Positions 5,721 to 5,994 of a stretch of 5,994 bases of DNA are shown one piece after another. The stretch is from Gemmatimonadota bacterium. GTDB lineage: Bacteria; Gemmatimonadota; Gemmatimonadetes; Gemmatimonadales; Gemmatimonadaceae. The position numbers were made by a program, and so were the translations under genes. Location of the stretch: the NCBI GenBank assembly GCA_029884515.1, contig JAOUHR010000131.1:1-5994 (forward strand), in the 5' to 3' direction. How positions within the stretch are numbered: the first letter of the stretch is position 1; each line of letters begins with the position of its first letter. The notes beneath the pieces are model-generated. The model saw only the letters and a program-made list of their open reading frames with translations. It made no database searches and was not told the DNA's origin.

Positions 5721-5994
5721 ATGATGCGTCGCACCGCGGTGATGGTCCTCGCGCTCATGGTCTCCGTGGTTCCGTCGCGAGCCGCGGCGCAACGCGCGGA
5801 CAGCGCGCGCGCAGGGATCCGGCGGCCGTCGCTGACTGGTGAGCAGCCAGCGACCGCGCCGCTCGCGGCACGCGGGACCGCCGACACCGCCGGGCCGCCC
5901 ATCTCGCCGCGCCGCGCCTTCCTCTACTCGTTCCTCCTGCCGGGCGCGGGACAGGCGCGGCTCGACCGCTCCACCGCGGGCGGCATGTTCTTCC
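5721..5994 (+). CDS. Exported/membrane protein resembling DUF5683 proteins, N-terminal part (3' end outside window)
   Basis: Only the first 91 codons are present and the frame is open to the window end. The N-terminus reads as a signal peptide: MMRR, a hydrophobic core TAVMVLALMVSVV, then PSRAAA with a likely signal peptidase I cut before QR near residue 24. A low-complexity Ala/Pro/Thr/Arg linker follows to about residue 60. Then comes SPRRAFLYSFLLPGAGQARL (62-81), the pattern S-P-R-x-A-x-x-x-S-x-x-x-P-G-x-G-Q that opens DUF5683 membrane proteins, followed by DRSTAGGMFF, the likely start of a membrane helix. Function is unknown. No clear Shine-Dalgarno is seen; ATG 5724 is an equally possible start. 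It is not obviously related to selenium use and is probably just a neighbour. Confidence 0.75.
   Translation, partial: MMRRTAVMVLALMVSVVPSRAAAQRADSARAGIRRPSLTGEQPATAPLAARGTADTAGPPISPRRAFLYSFLLPGAGQARLDRSTAGGMFF

Noticed and set aside
5395..5902. Minus-strand open frames over selC and the last gene
   Set aside because: They run antisense through the tRNA gene and a signal-peptide-bearing gene and show no domain.

Overview
The window is a GC-rich bacterial chromosome segment with dense, same-strand gene packing. Every gene reads on the + strand. The protein set and codon use (GC-rich third positions), together with the secreted-protein style of the last gene (short signal peptide ending A-A-A|Q-R, then an Ala/Pro/Arg-rich linker), suggest a Gemmatimonadota-like organism. 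That assignment is inference from style and would need a database search.

Layout: (1) 2-1419 holds the 3' end of secD and complete secF, overlapping by one base (TGATG), which form the membrane half of the Sec accessory complex. (2) A very strong perfect hairpin (1454-1486) separates secF from tatD. (3) 1500-4376 is a tight set tatD - fhs - ridA with 9-nt gaps: a TatD-family metal-dependent nuclease, formate-tetrahydrofolate ligase, and the enamine/imine deaminase RidA. (4) 4377-4502 is a repeat-rich leader containing three 9-mers at an exact 17-nt period and five tandem 7-mers (CTCACAC). (5) 4503-5537 is selD, encoding selenophosphate synthetase. It carries an in-frame TGA at codon 18 exactly where the catalytic Cys/Sec of the family sits, followed by a plausible bacterial SECIS hairpin. 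(6) 5570-5666 is selC, the selenocysteine tRNA (anticodon TCA), only 32 nt after selD. (7) From 5721 to the end is the N-terminal part of a secreted or membrane protein resembling DUF5683 proteins.

How the genes work together: the most informative part is the selenocysteine locus. SelD makes selenophosphate, the Se donor used to convert Ser-tRNA(Sec) to Sec-tRNA(Sec), and the tRNA is encoded next to it. SelD here is itself predicted to be a selenoprotein, so the enzyme needs its own product pathway to be translated in full. An ORF caller that treats TGA as stop would start at Met 4566 and lose the active site. The fhs-ridA pair may be linked through one-carbon metabolism: 2-aminoacrylate, which RidA removes, is known to damage serine hydroxymethyltransferase, and Fhs offers a separate entry of one-carbon units from formate. 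selA and selB are not in the window.
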